Shown here: piece after piece, positions 53,231 to 62,356 of the stretch
Layout: every line of letters starts with the position of its first letter
Position numbering within the stretch: position 1 is the first letter of the stretch
NCBI RefSeq assembly: GCF_000265385.1
Contig: NC_018013.1
Span: 2,941,001 to 3,005,000 of the forward strand
Direction of reading: 5' to 3'
Length of the DNA stretch: 64,000 bases
Origin: Aequorivita sublithincola DSM 14238
GTDB lineage: Bacteria > Bacteroidota > Bacteroidia > Flavobacteriales > Flavobacteriaceae
Translations under genes and position numbers: made by a program
Notes under the pieces: model-generated
The model's input: only the letters and a program-made list of their open reading frames with translations
Databases searched by the model: none
Told to the model about the DNA's origin: nothing

Positions 53231-54184
53231 ATGAAAGTATTAGCAAACGACGGAATTTCAAAAAGTGGAATAGATGCCCTGAACAATGCAGGCTTTGAAG
53301 TGTTAACGGTGCAAGTAGCCCAGGAACAACTTCAAAATTACATCAACGAACATAAAATTTCAGTGTTACTGGTTCGTAGCGCTACAAAGGTTCGGAAAGA
53401 TATTATTGACAATTGCCCTTCTTTAAAAATCATCGGTCGCGGTGGTGTTGGGATGGATAATATTGATGTGGATTACGCTCTTGAAAACGGTATTAACGTA
53501 ATCAATACTCCAGCCGCATCTTCAGAATCTGTTGCTGAACTGGTTTTTGCACATTTGTTCGGCGGCGTTCGTTTTCTGCACGATTCCAACCGGAATATGC
53601 CTTTAGATGGCGATTCTAAATTTAATCACCTAAAGAAGAATTATGGAGGCGGTCGTGAACTTCGCGGAAAAACCTTAGGAATTATTGGCTTTGGAAAAAT
53701 AGGTCGTCAAGTTGCAAAAATAGCATTAGGCTGCGGAATGAAGGTAATTGCCAGCGATCACGAAGTAGGTGAAGCAGATATTACCCTAACTTTTTATGAC
53801 GGGCAAGAAGTAACACTAAAAATAAAAACCGCACCGATAGACGACTTGATTAAAAAAAGTGATTTCATAAGTCTTCACGTACCGTCACAATCAGGATATT
53901 TAATAGGTAAAGAAGAAATTTCAAAAATGAAGGACGGAGTAGGTCTCGTTAACGCAGCTCGTGGTGGGATTCTTAATGAAAAAGCATTACTGGAAGCACT
54001 TGAGGATGGTAAAGTATCATTCGCAGCATTGGATGTTTTTGAAAACGAACCAACTCCTTCCATAAAAGTACTTATGAATGAAAGAATTTCTCTTACACCA
54101 CATATTGGTGCTGCAACAAACGAAGCACAAGACAGAATTGGAACCGAATTGGCTAGTCAGATTATTTCAATTTTAGGTAATTAG
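53231..54184 (+). CDS. serA: D-3-phosphoglycerate dehydrogenase type D-2-hydroxyacid dehydrogenase
   Basis: This is a 317-residue NAD-dependent dehydrogenase. It has VLLVRSATKVRKDII at the N-terminus, IIGRGGVGMDNIDVDYALE, the Rossmann loop LGIIGFGKIGRQVAKIAL (about residues 147-164), NAARGGILNEKAL, and the catalytic Glu and His in DVFENEPTP and LTPHIGAATNEAQ. No ACT or allosteric C-terminal domain is present, so this is the short type. Next to serC it most likely performs the first step of serine synthesis, oxidising 3-phosphoglycerate. Confidence 0.92.
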   Translation: MKVLANDGISKSGIDALNNAGFEVLTVQVAQEQLQNYINEHKISVLLVRSATKVRKDIIDNCPSLKIIGRGGVGMDNIDVDYALENGINVINTPAASSESVAELVFAHLFGGVRFLHDSNRNMPLDGDSKFNHLKKNYGGGRELRGKTLGIIGFGKIGRQVAKIALGCGMKVIASDHEVGEADITLTFYDGQEVTLKIKTAPIDDLIKKSDFISLHVPSQSGYLIGKEEISKMKDGVGLVNAARGGILNEKALLEALEDGKVSFAALDVFENEPTPSIKVLMNERISLTPHIGAATNEAQDRIGTELASQIISILGN

Positions 54185-54264
54185 GAAACTCATTTTTTTA
54201 TTTTTTCAATTCATTTATAGTTCATAATTAGTAACTTACGATCTTAATTTTAATCATTAAACAA

Positions 54265-54906
54265 ATGTCAGGAATATTAGATTTACTAAACAGCGACCTT
54301 GGAAAACAAATTATTGGCGGAATTAGCCAAGAAACTGACCAACCAGCAGATAAAACTGCTTCGGTAGTAGCAATGGCTATGCCTATTCTTATGGGTGCTA
54401 TGAAACGTAACGCAAGTACTGAAAGCGGTGCAGCTAATTTAATGAACGCATTAAATAGTAAACATGACGGGAGTATTCTCGATAATTTAAGCGGTCTTTT
54501 TGGGGGTGGTGTAAATGAAGATGTAAAACAAGATGGCAGTGCTATTTTAGGCCATGTTTTGGGAGGTTCACAAAGCAATGCGATAAATGCACTTTCGCAG
54601 AAATCTGGATTAGATTCTGGTTCAGTTATGAAGATTTTGCAAGTTGCAGCACCTATTCTTTTAGGGTACTTAGGAAAACAAAAACAACAAAATAACGTAA
54701 ACTCAGAATCTGGAATTGGCGATTTATTAGGTAGTCTTATGGGTGGCGGCAATAAACAACAACCAAAACAACAATCTATGATTGAATCTTTACTTGACGG
54801 TAACAATGACGGTAGCGTTATTGACGATATTGCTGGAATGGTACTAGGTGGTGGTCAGAAAAAAGGCGGTCTTGGCGGTCTTTTGGGTGGTTTATTCGGA
54901 AAATAG
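54265..54906 (+). CDS. DUF937-family protein
   Basis: This is a 213-residue protein with two DUF937-like units. The first (residues about 2-125) begins SGILDLLNSDLGKQIIGGIS. Its Gly-rich helix-turn repeats (MAMPILMGAMKRN, LGHVLGGSQSNA, AAPILLGYLGKQKQ) are typical of the family. The C-terminal part is rich in Gly/Gln/Lys (MGGGNKQQPKQQ, then a Gly-Gly-Leu tail). There is no signal peptide. DUF937 proteins are cytoplasmic and of unknown role. It lies between serA and a DUF6146 lipoprotein gene. A 192-codon antisense frame at 54228-54806 is a shadow of this gene. Confidence 0.87.
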   Translation: MSGILDLLNSDLGKQIIGGISQETDQPADKTASVVAMAMPILMGAMKRNASTESGAANLMNALNSKHDGSILDNLSGLFGGGVNEDVKQDGSAILGHVLGGSQSNAINALSQKSGLDSGSVMKILQVAAPILLGYLGKQKQQNNVNSESGIGDLLGSLMGGGNKQQPKQQSMIESLLDGNNDGSVIDDIAGMVLGGGQKKGGLGGLLGGLFGK

Positions 54907-55025
54907 ACAAATAAAAAACTACTTATAGAAATGCCCTTTTTTAAAAAAGAAAGGTGTTTTTTTAAATGAAAGTTAAATTCCCTAGCCTTCGGCCCACATT
55001 GCTTAAATTTGCAAAAACAAAACCT

Positions 55026-55445
55026 ATGAAAAATCTTTTACTCACCTTAGCACTTTCAGCAGCTATTTACGGTTGTGGAACTGGAAATAGCGCAGTGAAT
55101 AGTTCTTCTTCCGAAACAATCAAAAACGATACAATCCGTATTGCAAATGATAGCCTAGAATACGAAATAATGATTATTGAATCTGGTTTTGACTCTTGGC
55201 TCGTTTCACAAAAACCTCGTGGGTTTTATGGTCAGTCTCTTTTAGAATCCAAAAATCGTTCATTTGTTTCGGAATATAACTCGCGTGTGCTGAATCCCTC
55301 GCGCTTTTCCAGCAATTTATACGGCGAACAAATAAACTATGATCCTACTGTAGATTATGGTTATGAAGTAAACTACCTACTCTACAATTACTTTATATAT
55401 TTTCAGGAAAAGTACAATCAAAAATTTATAGGCGGAAGAAATTGA
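55026..55445 (+). CDS. DUF6146 lipoprotein
   Basis: This is a 139-residue lipoprotein with signal MKNLLLTLALSAAIYGCGTG (cysteine 17). I start at ATG 55026. The longer frame from 54966 would put 20 residues ahead of the signal. The mature part contains YEIMIIESGFDSWLVSQKPR and YEVNYLLYNYFIYFQEKYNQ, the conserved core of DUF6146. The stop codon overlaps the TTG start of the next gene. This gene, DUF6787 and the small His/Cys protein form an overlapping run of three. The function is unknown. Confidence 0.85.
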   Translation: MKNLLLTLALSAAIYGCGTGNSAVNSSSSETIKNDTIRIANDSLEYEIMIIESGFDSWLVSQKPRGFYGQSLLESKNRSFVSEYNSRVLNPSRFSSNLYGEQINYDPTVDYGYEVNYLLYNYFIYFQEKYNQKFIGGRN

Positions 55446-55744
55446 AAAAGCTCAAAGAACGTTGGAATATCAAGACCAACGGACAACTTTTTATCATACT
55501 TCTTGTCTTTGCAATAACTGGAAGTTCAGCAGCAAAGCTGGCAGGACCAATAACAGATTTTTTCGAAATAAAAAAGGAAATGGGCTGGTACATCTATTGG
55601 CCATTCCGCATTTTAATAATCTTTCCCATTTACCAAGTATTATTAGTTTTTTTTGGCTGGGTGTTTGGAGAGTACAGATTTTTTTGGAACTTTGAAAAAA
55701 AAATGCTCGCAAAAATGGGCTTAGGTTTTTTATTTATTAAATGA
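55442..55744 (+). CDS. DUF6787 membrane protein
   Basis: This is a 100-residue protein with two hydrophobic segments (FIILLVFAITGSSAAKL, and ILIIFPIYQVLLVFFGWVFG near residues 57-76), and EYRFFWNFEKKML after them. This matches the DUF6787 family. The start is a TTG (55442-55444) overlapping the stop codon of the lipoprotein gene (TGA at 55443-55445). Its own end overlaps the next ATG by 4 bases. The three genes are therefore translationally coupled. No function is known. Confidence 0.82.
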   Translation: MKKLKERWNIKTNGQLFIILLVFAITGSSAAKLAGPITDFFEIKKEMGWYIYWPFRILIIFPIYQVLLVFFGWVFGEYRFFWNFEKKMLAKMGLGFLFIK

Positions 55745-56070
55745 AGTTTTTTAAGAAGGAAATAATACAGATTTCTATATCCACGATTTTTTCGTTAGTG
55801 CTCTTATTTCCCACTGCCGTAAAACTTGCACATACCTTTGAAGGCCACGAACATCAGGCCTGTACAGATTTTTCAGTACACATTCACAAAAAGCAATTAG
55901 ATTGCTCTATATGTGATTTTCACTTTTCAAATTTCAATTTTACACCTCAGGAACTTCCTGAATTCGCTGTTTTAAATGGTTTTCACATAACTGAGACCAT
56001 TTATTTACTTCCTAAATTCAATAAAAATACTTCATATTACTTTCTAAGAGGTCCTCCTCTACTTTCTTGA
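55741..56070 (+). CDS. Small His/Cys-rich exported protein upstream of a TonB receptor
   Basis: This is a 109-residue protein with an N-terminal hydrophobic signal or anchor (IIQISISTIFSLVLLFPTAV). A cluster of likely metal ligands follows: HTFEGHEHQACTDFSVHIHK, then LDCSICDFHFSNFNF with a CxxC. It has no known domain. It ends 50 bases before the TonB-dependent receptor gene in the same direction. His/Cys-rich small exported proteins next to TonB receptors in this phylum are often metal related; copper or zinc handling is a reasonable guess but not shown. Confidence 0.78.
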   Translation: MKFFKKEIIQISISTIFSLVLLFPTAVKLAHTFEGHEHQACTDFSVHIHKKQLDCSICDFHFSNFNFTPQELPEFAVLNGFHITETIYLLPKFNKNTSYYFLRGPPLLS

Positions 56071-56120
56071 TTTTCAACTAATATCCTTTAATCCAAAATT
56101 AATTTTTAATTCAAGAAAGC

Positions 56121-58334
56121 ATGAAAAATATTCTATGCTTGCTTGCGGTGTTTCTATTATACACTGCGGCGAGCGCCCAAAATTCCTTAACTGGAAGCAT
56201 AACTTCAAAAATCAAAAAAGAACCTGTCTCGGCAACCGTTTACATTCAGCAACTCGAAAAAGGAACGGCAGCCGATTTTGATGGAAATTATATGTTGAAA
56301 AATATTCCCGATGGAAATTACAACGTGGTTTTTTCATCATTAGGATATGCAACTATTTCAAAAAAAATAAACTTTTCGAACAGTCAAAATGTCACTGAAA
56401 ACCTTCAACTAGAAGAAAGCGCAGTGGAAATGGAGGAGGTTATAGTTTCCACACCTTTCCACAAACTGCAGAGTGACAATGTGATGAAAGTGGAACGCAT
56501 TTCTACTCAAGATTTAAACGCTTCAGGAGCCATAACGCTTGCCGATGGAATTAAAAACATTGCCGGTGTTAATATCATTTCTACAGGAACTGGAATCGGC
56601 AAACCTGTAATTCGTGGCCTGAGTTCCAACCGAGTTTTGACCTATACACAAGGTGTTCGTCTAGAAAATCAACAATTTGGTGACGAACACGGACTTGGAA
56701 TTAACGATTCTGGCGTAGAAAGCGTGGAGGTTATTAAAGGTCCAGCTTCCCTACTATATGGGAGTGATGCACTTGGCGGAGTACTGTATTTGAATCCTGA
56801 AAAGTTTGCCATTTCTGGTGAAACCCACGGCGATTTAAGTAGTACTTATTTTTCAAATACTTTGGCAACTTCAACAAATCTTGGAGTGAAAACTTCTGGT
56901 GAAAAATTGAAATTTTTGGCGCGTGGTTCCTATTCTTCTTTTAGTGATTATAAATCTGGTGGAGACTACCGTGTAACCAATTCACGCTTCAATGAAAAAG
57001 ATTTTAAAACAGGTGTGCAATATTTGGGAGGAAAGTTTAAGTCAACATTGAGATATAATTACAACCGCTCAAACATTGGTATTGCCGAAGAAATCGGAGA
57101 ACAATCACATTCAAAAGATTTGGAACTTCCTTTTCAAGAAATTGACAATCACATTTTGAGTTTTGACAATACCGTGTTTTTCAATAATTCAAGTTTAGAC
57201 GTGAAAGCTGGTTATTTGTTTAATGATCGTCGTGAATTTGAAGATGATAAAGCCACGGCTGCGCTTCGACTCAAATTAAAAACTTTTAATTATGATGTGA
57301 AATACAATCTTCCGGAATTGGGCAACTTTGAAACCATCGTCGGTTTGCAGGGAATGTTTCAAAATAATAAAAACGAAGGCGAAGAAATCCTGATTCCAGA
57401 TGCTAACACTACAGATATTGGGCTTTTGGCAACATCTCACTATCATTTGGAAAAAATAGACTTCCAAGCTGGAATTCGTTTTGATTCTAGAAAAATTGAA
57501 AGTGAAGCTGCGAGAAATCCATTAGAAGAAGACTTCATTTCCGCATTGGACAAAACATTTACCAGTTTTACAGCGGCTTTGGGAGCTAAGTTAGATTTAG
57601 TTAAAAATCTTTCAGCACGCATAAACCTGGCAAGTGGTTTTCGTGCTCCTAATTTGGCAGAACTTACTTCAAACGGGATTCACGAAGGCACCAATAGATA
57701 TGAAAGAGGAAATCAAAACTTGACAAACGAGCAGAATTTTCAAACAGATATTGCCTTAGAATACAGAAACGAACACGTGGAATTATTCGCTAACGGATTT
57801 TATAATGCCGTGAGTGACTATATTTTCATTTCACCAACCAATGAAATGATGGATGATACACCAGTTTATGATTATCTTCAGAACAATGCTAATCTTTACG
57901 GTGGTGAATTTGGCTTCCATTTACATCCGCATCCTTTAGATTGGCTTCACTTTGAAAGTAGTTTTGAAACCGTTACCGGTAAGTTAGATAACGACGATTA
58001 CTTACCCTTAATCCCAGCAAATTCCCTTCGGAATACCTTTCGTGTTGAGTTAAATGATGGAAAAACTCGAAAATCAAGTTCAGCCTTTGTAACGCTTGAA
58101 AATACTTTCAGCCAAAAAAATATTAGTAAATTTGAAACGAGAACAGGTGGCTATTCTCTTCTAAGCGCAGGAATTGAAAGCAGTTTTCAACTTCAAAAAG
58201 TATTACTCAAGTTAGGAATAAACGGAACTAACCTAACAGATAAAGCATACGTTTCGCACCTATCGCGATTTAAACCAGACGGCATCTTCAATATTGGACG
58301 AAGTATTAATGTAAATTTAAAAGTAGAAATCTAA
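56121..58334 (+). CDS. TonB-dependent outer-membrane receptor
   Basis: This is a 737-residue protein with a signal peptide (KNILCLLAVFLLYTAASA). An N-terminal carboxypeptidase-regulatory-like domain (NSLTGSITSKIKKEPVSATV through YNVVFSSLGYATI) is followed by the plug (residues about 105-225, with GKPVIRGLSSNRVLTYTQGV and VEVIKGPASLLYGSDALGGV). A barrel of about 500 residues ends in NINLKVEI-type strands. The loop FHLHPHPLDWLHFES is His-rich. With the His/Cys-rich protein just upstream, a metal or metal-chelate ligand is plausible. No SusD partner is present, so it is not a polysaccharide-uptake pair. Confidence 0.92.
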   Translation: MKNILCLLAVFLLYTAASAQNSLTGSITSKIKKEPVSATVYIQQLEKGTAADFDGNYMLKNIPDGNYNVVFSSLGYATISKKINFSNSQNVTENLQLEESAVEMEEVIVSTPFHKLQSDNVMKVERISTQDLNASGAITLADGIKNIAGVNIISTGTGIGKPVIRGLSSNRVLTYTQGVRLENQQFGDEHGLGINDSGVESVEVIKGPASLLYGSDALGGVLYLNPEKFAISGETHGDLSSTYFSNTLATSTNLGVKTSGEKLKFLARGSYSSFSDYKSGGDYRVTNSRFNEKDFKTGVQYLGGKFKSTLRYNYNRSNIGIAEEIGEQSHSKDLELPFQEIDNHILSFDNTVFFNNSSLDVKAGYLFNDRREFEDDKATAALRLKLKTFNYDVKYNLPELGNFETIVGLQGMFQNNKNEGEEILIPDANTTDIGLLATSHYHLEKIDFQAGIRFDSRKIESEAARNPLEEDFISALDKTFTSFTAALGAKLDLVKNLSARINLASGFRAPNLAELTSNGIHEGTNRYERGNQNLTNEQNFQTDIALEYRNEHVELFANGFYNAVSDYIFISPTNEMMDDTPVYDYLQNNANLYGGEFGFHLHPHPLDWLHFESSFETVTGKLDNDDYLPLIPANSLRNTFRVELNDGKTRKSSSAFVTLENTFSQKNISKFETRTGGYSLLSAGIESSFQLQKVLLKLGINGTNLTDKAYVSHLSRFKPDGIFNIGRSINVNLKVEI

Positions 58335-58337
58335 AAA

Positions 58338-58358
58338 AAAAGCCCCGAAAGGGGCTTT
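58338..58358 (-). terminator. Terminator between TonB receptor and convergent membrane gene
   Basis: AAAGCCCC-GAAA-GGGGCTTT has a GNRA tetraloop. On the minus strand it is followed by nine T, so it ends the leftward gene. It may also serve the receptor gene. Confidence 0.85.
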
Positions 58359-58360
58359 CA

Positions 58361-58663
58361 TTATTCGTTTATGCGAACTTCGATTGTTTGTAGTTTAGGT
58401 TGTTTTTTCCAAACAAAGGTGTAAAGCCACATTAAAGTAAATGTTGGAAATACGTCTGTAAATGGCAATATTTCTTCAAGGAATACAAAAACGGAAGCTA
58501 CTTTTCCTTCAGTTCCTTTATACATATCGCTCATTTTCTTTGCAGCGAATGGAGCCCAAAGTATATCTAATACTGGCCCAACAACTGGAATTGCCATTGT
58601 AGCCATACCAAGTAAATCAAAAATGATTCCTAGACGTAATAATTTATATTTTTCGTTTTTCAT
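58361..58663 (-). CDS. Small membrane protein of unknown function
   Basis: This is a 100-residue protein with two or three hydrophobic segments (GIIFDLLGMATMAIPVVGPV and ILPFTDVFPTFTLMWLYTFV). I start at the ATG ending at 58663 (MKNEKYKLLRLG), because the longer frame to 58705 adds 14 poor residues and sits close to the folE end. AKKMSDMYKGTEGKVAS lies between the two segments. It lies 53 bases downstream of folE on the same strand and may share its transcript. No family is recognised with certainty. Confidence 0.68.
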   Translation of the reverse strand: MKNEKYKLLRLGIIFDLLGMATMAIPVVGPVLDILWAPFAAKKMSDMYKGTEGKVASVFVFLEEILPFTDVFPTFTLMWLYTFVWKKQPKLQTIEVRINE

Positions 58664-58716
58664 GTTTTGCTGTGTTTGAATTTTAATGTTTAAATCAAAA
58701 AACATTCCAAAAATAA

Positions 58717-59316
58717 TTACGACAAATCGTTGCTAATCAATTTTAAAAATTCATTTCGGGTTTCAATGGCCTCAAATTGTCCGCGAAATCCTGAAGTTGT
58801 AGTAACGCTGTTTTGTTTTTGCACTCCACGCATCATCATACACATATGCGCAGCCTCAATAACCACGGCAACTCCTTTGGGTTTCAATGTATTGTTTATA
58901 CATTCTAGAATATCGTGCGTTAGTCTTTCCTGAACTTGCAACCTTCTAGCAAAAACATCTACAACACGTGGAATTTTGCTTAATCCAACAATATGACCGT
59001 TGGGAATATAAGCAATATGTGCCTTTCCAAAGAAAGGAAGAATGTGATGCTCACACAAAGAATATAATTCAATATCCTTAATGATTACCATATCGTGATA
59101 AGCCTCAGCAAACATAGCACTTCGCAATATTTGTGCAGGATCTTGACAATTTCCCGATGTTAAAAACTGCATAGCTTTTGCAGCTCTTTCTGGAGTTTTT
59201 AAAATTCCTTCACGATTAACGTCTTCGCCTATGGTGCTTAGAATTTTACTGTAATTATCAATTAAACTGTCTGTTACTGGTTGGGAGTATTCTTCAAAAT
59301 ATTTGTATGATGCCAT
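58717..59316 (-). CDS. folE: GTP cyclohydrolase I
   Basis: FolE makes dihydroneopterin triphosphate from GTP, the first step of folate synthesis. The protein has 199 residues. The zinc-binding Cys/His are in [20 protein letters not shown] (about residues 83-102) and in [10 protein letters not shown] (about 157-166). [20 protein letters not shown] forms the substrate pocket. The length and all motifs are normal. It diverges from the ABC ATPase gene. Confidence 0.96.
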   Translation of the reverse strand: MASYKYFEEYSQPVTDSLIDNYSKILSTIGEDVNREGILKTPERAAKAMQFLTSGNCQDPAQILRSAMFAEAYHDMVIIKDIELYSLCEHHILPFFGKAHIAYIPNGHIVGLSKIPRVVDVFARRLQVQERLTHDILECINNTLKPKGVAVVIEAAHMCMMMRGVQKQNSVTTTSGFRGQFEAIETRNEFLKLISNDLS

Positions 59317-59435
59317 GTGGTTTGTTTAAAGTTTCGTCTGTAAAAATAAACGGATATCTTGGATTAAAAACAATATAACCCATCAGATTGTATTATAGCA
59401 CTATAAATAGTACTTTCACGGTTTAAATTTTTGCA

Positions 59436-60098
59436 ATGATCAAAGCCCAAAACATTCACAAATATTACGACAATCTCCACGTTCTAAAAGGTGTTGACCT
59501 TCATATTAAAAAAAGTGAAATCGTTTCAATTGTAGGTGCTTCGGGTGCGGGAAAAACTACATTATTACAAATATTGGGAACTTTGGACTCTCTACACGAT
59601 AGCAAAAGTAAATTGCAAATAAACGGTGTAAATGTGGGTTCTCTTTCGGGAAAAAAATTGGCGCAATTCAGAAATGAAAATTTGGGTTTTATATTTCAAT
59701 TTCATCAATTACTCCCAGAATTTACTGCTCTTGAAAACGTTTGCATCCCTGCATTTATTAAAAATACATCAAAAGATGAAGCTATAAAAAGAGCAAAAGA
59801 ACTGCTTTCTTTCTTGGGAATTTCAAGTCGTGAAGACCATAAACCCAATGAACTTTCTGGCGGCGAACAACAGCGCGTTGCAGTAGCTCGAGCTTTAGTA
59901 AACAATCCTTCAATAATTCTAGCAGATGAACCAAGTGGAAACTTGGACACCGAAAGTGCTGAAAATCTACACAATTTATTTTTTAAACTTCGCGATGAAT
60001 TTGGACAAACCTTTGTTATTGTTACCCATAATGAAGAACTTGCGAATATGGCTGACCGAAAACTTGTGATGCAAAACGGATTGATAATAAATCAGTAG
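59436..60098 (+). CDS. LolD/MacB-type ABC transporter ATPase
   Basis: This is a 220-residue ATPase. Walker A is GASGAGKTT (residues 34-42), the Q loop is [12 protein letters not shown], the signature is [15 protein letters not shown] (about 140-154), Walker B is [12 protein letters not shown] and the switch His is in [29 protein letters not shown] and the short length fit the LolD/MacB group, which drives lipoprotein release or efflux. No permease gene is adjacent, so the partner is encoded elsewhere. A TIGR02757 gene follows 62 bases downstream. Confidence 0.9.
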   Translation: MIKAQNIHKYYDNLHVLKGVDLHIKKSEIVSIVGASGAGKTTLLQILGTLDSLHDSKSKLQINGVNVGSLSGKKLAQFRNENLGFIFQFHQLLPEFTALENVCIPAFIKNTSKDEAIKRAKELLSFLGISSREDHKPNELSGGEQQRVAVARALVNNPSIILADEPSGNLDTESAENLHNLFFKLRDEFGQTFVIVTHNEELANMADRKLVMQNGLIINQ

Positions 60099-60160
60099 GT
60101 TCGCGATTAATCGCGTGCCCTTCTATAAAAAGCTTCAATTTCTAAAAATTCATTTTTAAA

Positions 60161-60925
60161 ATGAAAAAGTATCAATTAAAGGAATTCCTCGATGAAAAAG
60201 TCATCCTCTACAACAATCCAAATTTTATAGAAAGTGACCCAATTCAAATTCCTCATCTTTTCACTTTAAAGGAAGATATTGAAATTGCCGGCTTTCTCGT
60301 TGCAACTATTGCTTGGGGAAACCGCAAAAGCATTATAAACAACGGTCACAAGTTGATGAAAATTATGGGCAATTCGCCTTATGATTTTGTGATGAATTAT
60401 TCGGAAGATGATTCAAGTTCACTTGAAAACTTTGTTCATCGTACCTTTAATAGTGACGATCTTAGTTACTTTATAAAATCGCTTCAAAATATTTATAAAA
60501 ACCACAATGGCTTAGAAAATGTGTTTTCTAAGTATTCTGAAAAAGATTCAATGCAACCTGCGATTCATAATTTCAAAAAAACGTTTTTTGAACTTCCTCA
60601 TCTCTCCAGAACCCAAAAACACGTTAGTGATCCCTTAAAAAATTCAGCAGCAAAAAGAATAAACATGTTTTTACGCTGGATGGTTCGTGATGACAATACC
60701 GGTGTAGATTTCGGGATTTGGAAAAGCATGACTCCTTCCCTACTTTCCTGTCCGTTGGACGTTCACAGTGGCAATGTAGCTAGAAAGCTAAAATTGTTGG
60801 TCCGAAAACAAAATGATGCTAAAGCCTTATCAGAGTTAGATAAATCTCTTCGTAAATTAGACCCGAAAGATCCTGTAAAATATGATTTTGCCCTTTTCGG
60901 ATTAGGCGTTTTTGAACGCTTTTGA
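60161..60925 (+). CDS. TIGR02757 family protein
   Basis: This is a 254-residue cytoplasmic protein of the TIGR02757 (DUF2400) family. The conserved features are ASAWGNRK-type (here VATIAWGNRKSIINNGHKLM), KRINMFLRWMVRDDNTGVDF (about residues 165-184) and CPLDVHSGNVARKLKL (about 200-215). The helical architecture has been compared with HhH DNA-repair proteins, and DNA-related activity is a guess. It follows the ABC ATPase in the same direction. Confidence 0.87.
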   Translation: MKKYQLKEFLDEKVILYNNPNFIESDPIQIPHLFTLKEDIEIAGFLVATIAWGNRKSIINNGHKLMKIMGNSPYDFVMNYSEDDSSSLENFVHRTFNSDDLSYFIKSLQNIYKNHNGLENVFSKYSEKDSMQPAIHNFKKTFFELPHLSRTQKHVSDPLKNSAAKRINMFLRWMVRDDNTGVDFGIWKSMTPSLLSCPLDVHSGNVARKLKLLVRKQNDAKALSELDKSLRKLDPKDPVKYDFALFGLGVFERF

Positions 60926-61051
60926 TTCAAAATTTAATCCATTTCACATTATTTTTTGGGTTTTAACATTTCATTATAAATTGTTGTACATTTACGGTTG
61001 ATACTTAAACACCGACCTCTTCGGGAATAAGATAAAATTAGAGACTAAGCT

Positions 61052-62254
61052 TTGATAACACCAAAATTCCCTGTTGATGAAAAGCAACGTATAGCCGCAG
61101 TTCGGTCCTACAATTTGTTGGACACATTGCCAGAAAAGGATTTTGACAATATAACGGCTTTAACAGCTAATATTTGCGACGTTCCCATCTCGTTGGTTAC
61201 ACTTCTAGACGCAGATCGTAATTTTTTAAAGTCGCATTACGGCATACCTTTTAACGAGTCGCCTAGAAACATTTCTTTCTGTGGACACGCGATTTTAGAA
61301 GAATCCGACATTTTTATTGTTGAAGACGCCAGAAAAGATACACGTTTTAAGAACAATCCGCTTGTAAAGGATTTGCAAGCCATTTTTTATGCAGGCGTAC
61401 GATTGATAAATTCTGAAGGATATCCGTTAGGAACCCTTTGCGTTTTTGACACAAAAGCCAGAACACTTTCTAAATCACAGAAAAAAGCCCTAATTGCCAT
61501 GGCTTACCAAGTTGTAAATCTATTTGAGGCACGAAAACGAAATAGAACTTTATTAGCAGTACAGCAAGAATTAAAGGATAAAAACGAGCAACTTAAAAAT
61601 TTTGCCGGAGTTGTTTCACACGATATGAAAATGCCTTTGGCAAATATGATTATCACTTCAGATATGCTTCGCACAAAATACGGTCATCTTTTAGACAGTC
61701 AGGGCAAGGAGTATTTGAACTACATAAAGCAATCGTCTTTTACTCTAAGCGAATATATTACAGGACTTTTGGAGCATTATGAAAGTGATAAAACGGCATC
61801 GTTAACGGACGAGGTTTTTGATAGTCAAGAAGTTTTGGAAGAAATAATAGAACTATTAAATATCAATATTGACTGCGAAATAAACCTTCCAGAAGAAAAT
61901 ATTGAAATACACGCCAACAAGGTAGCTTTAGAACAAATTATTCTCAACTTAGTTGCTAATAGCCTAAAATACAACGATAAAGAAAGGATAAAAATCGATA
62001 TCGATTGCTTTGAAAAAAACGGTTGCTATCACTTTAAAATTACTGATAACGGCATTGGAATTCCCAAAAACAAATTGGAGCATATTTTTGAACTTTTTGC
62101 AACTACCGATGTGTTAGATAGAAACGGGAAAAAAGGAAACGGAATTGGTCTTTCTACGGTTAAAAAACTTGTTGAAAAATTGGGCGGTGAAATAAAAGTA
62201 ACTTCGAAATTAGGGGAAGGAACCACTTTTCTTTTTGGCATTAAAAAAACGTAA
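61052..62254 (+). CDS. GAF-domain sensor histidine kinase
   Basis: This is a 400-residue soluble kinase. It has a GAF domain (residues about 24-165; ICDVPISLVTLLDADRNFLK, ISFCGHAILEE, GTLCVFD), a short coiled coil, then HisKA with His in FAGVVSHDMKMPLANMII (about 186-203). HATPase follows, with EQIILNLVANSLKYND, ITDNGIGIPKNKLEHIF and GIGLSTVKKLVEKLGG. No membrane span is present. The start is TTG at 61052-61054 (MITPKFPVDE). No response regulator is adjacent, so it is an orphan. The GAF ligand is unknown. Confidence 0.9.
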   Translation: MITPKFPVDEKQRIAAVRSYNLLDTLPEKDFDNITALTANICDVPISLVTLLDADRNFLKSHYGIPFNESPRNISFCGHAILEESDIFIVEDARKDTRFKNNPLVKDLQAIFYAGVRLINSEGYPLGTLCVFDTKARTLSKSQKKALIAMAYQVVNLFEARKRNRTLLAVQQELKDKNEQLKNFAGVVSHDMKMPLANMIITSDMLRTKYGHLLDSQGKEYLNYIKQSSFTLSEYITGLLEHYESDKTASLTDEVFDSQEVLEEIIELLNINIDCEINLPEENIEIHANKVALEQIILNLVANSLKYNDKERIKIDIDCFEKNGCYHFKITDNGIGIPKNKLEHIFELFATTDVLDRNGKKGNGIGLSTVKKLVEKLGGEIKVTSKLGEGTTFLFGIKKT

Positions 62255-62332
62255 TAGCAATCAATAAAACACTTCGAATCTCATTATTCGGTTTTACCTA
62301 CTTAAAAACTGCTATAATTACATTCCATTTTT

Positions 62333-62340
62333 TATCTTTG
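62333..62340 (+). promoter_or_regulatory. Candidate -7 box (TATCTTTG) for the BatA-like gene
   Basis: An exact TAnnTTTG match lies 16 bases ahead of the ATG at 62357, giving a very short leader. There is no clear TTTG 19 bases upstream. Confidence 0.45.
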
Positions 62341-62356
62341 GGCAATATTTATAGGA

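Noticed and set aside
54228..54806. A 192-codon minus-strand open frame over the DUF937 gene
   Set aside because: It is the antisense shadow of a Gly-rich gene. Its translation is rich in Pro, Cys and Ser with no recognisable domain, while the plus-strand frame is a known family with a proper start.
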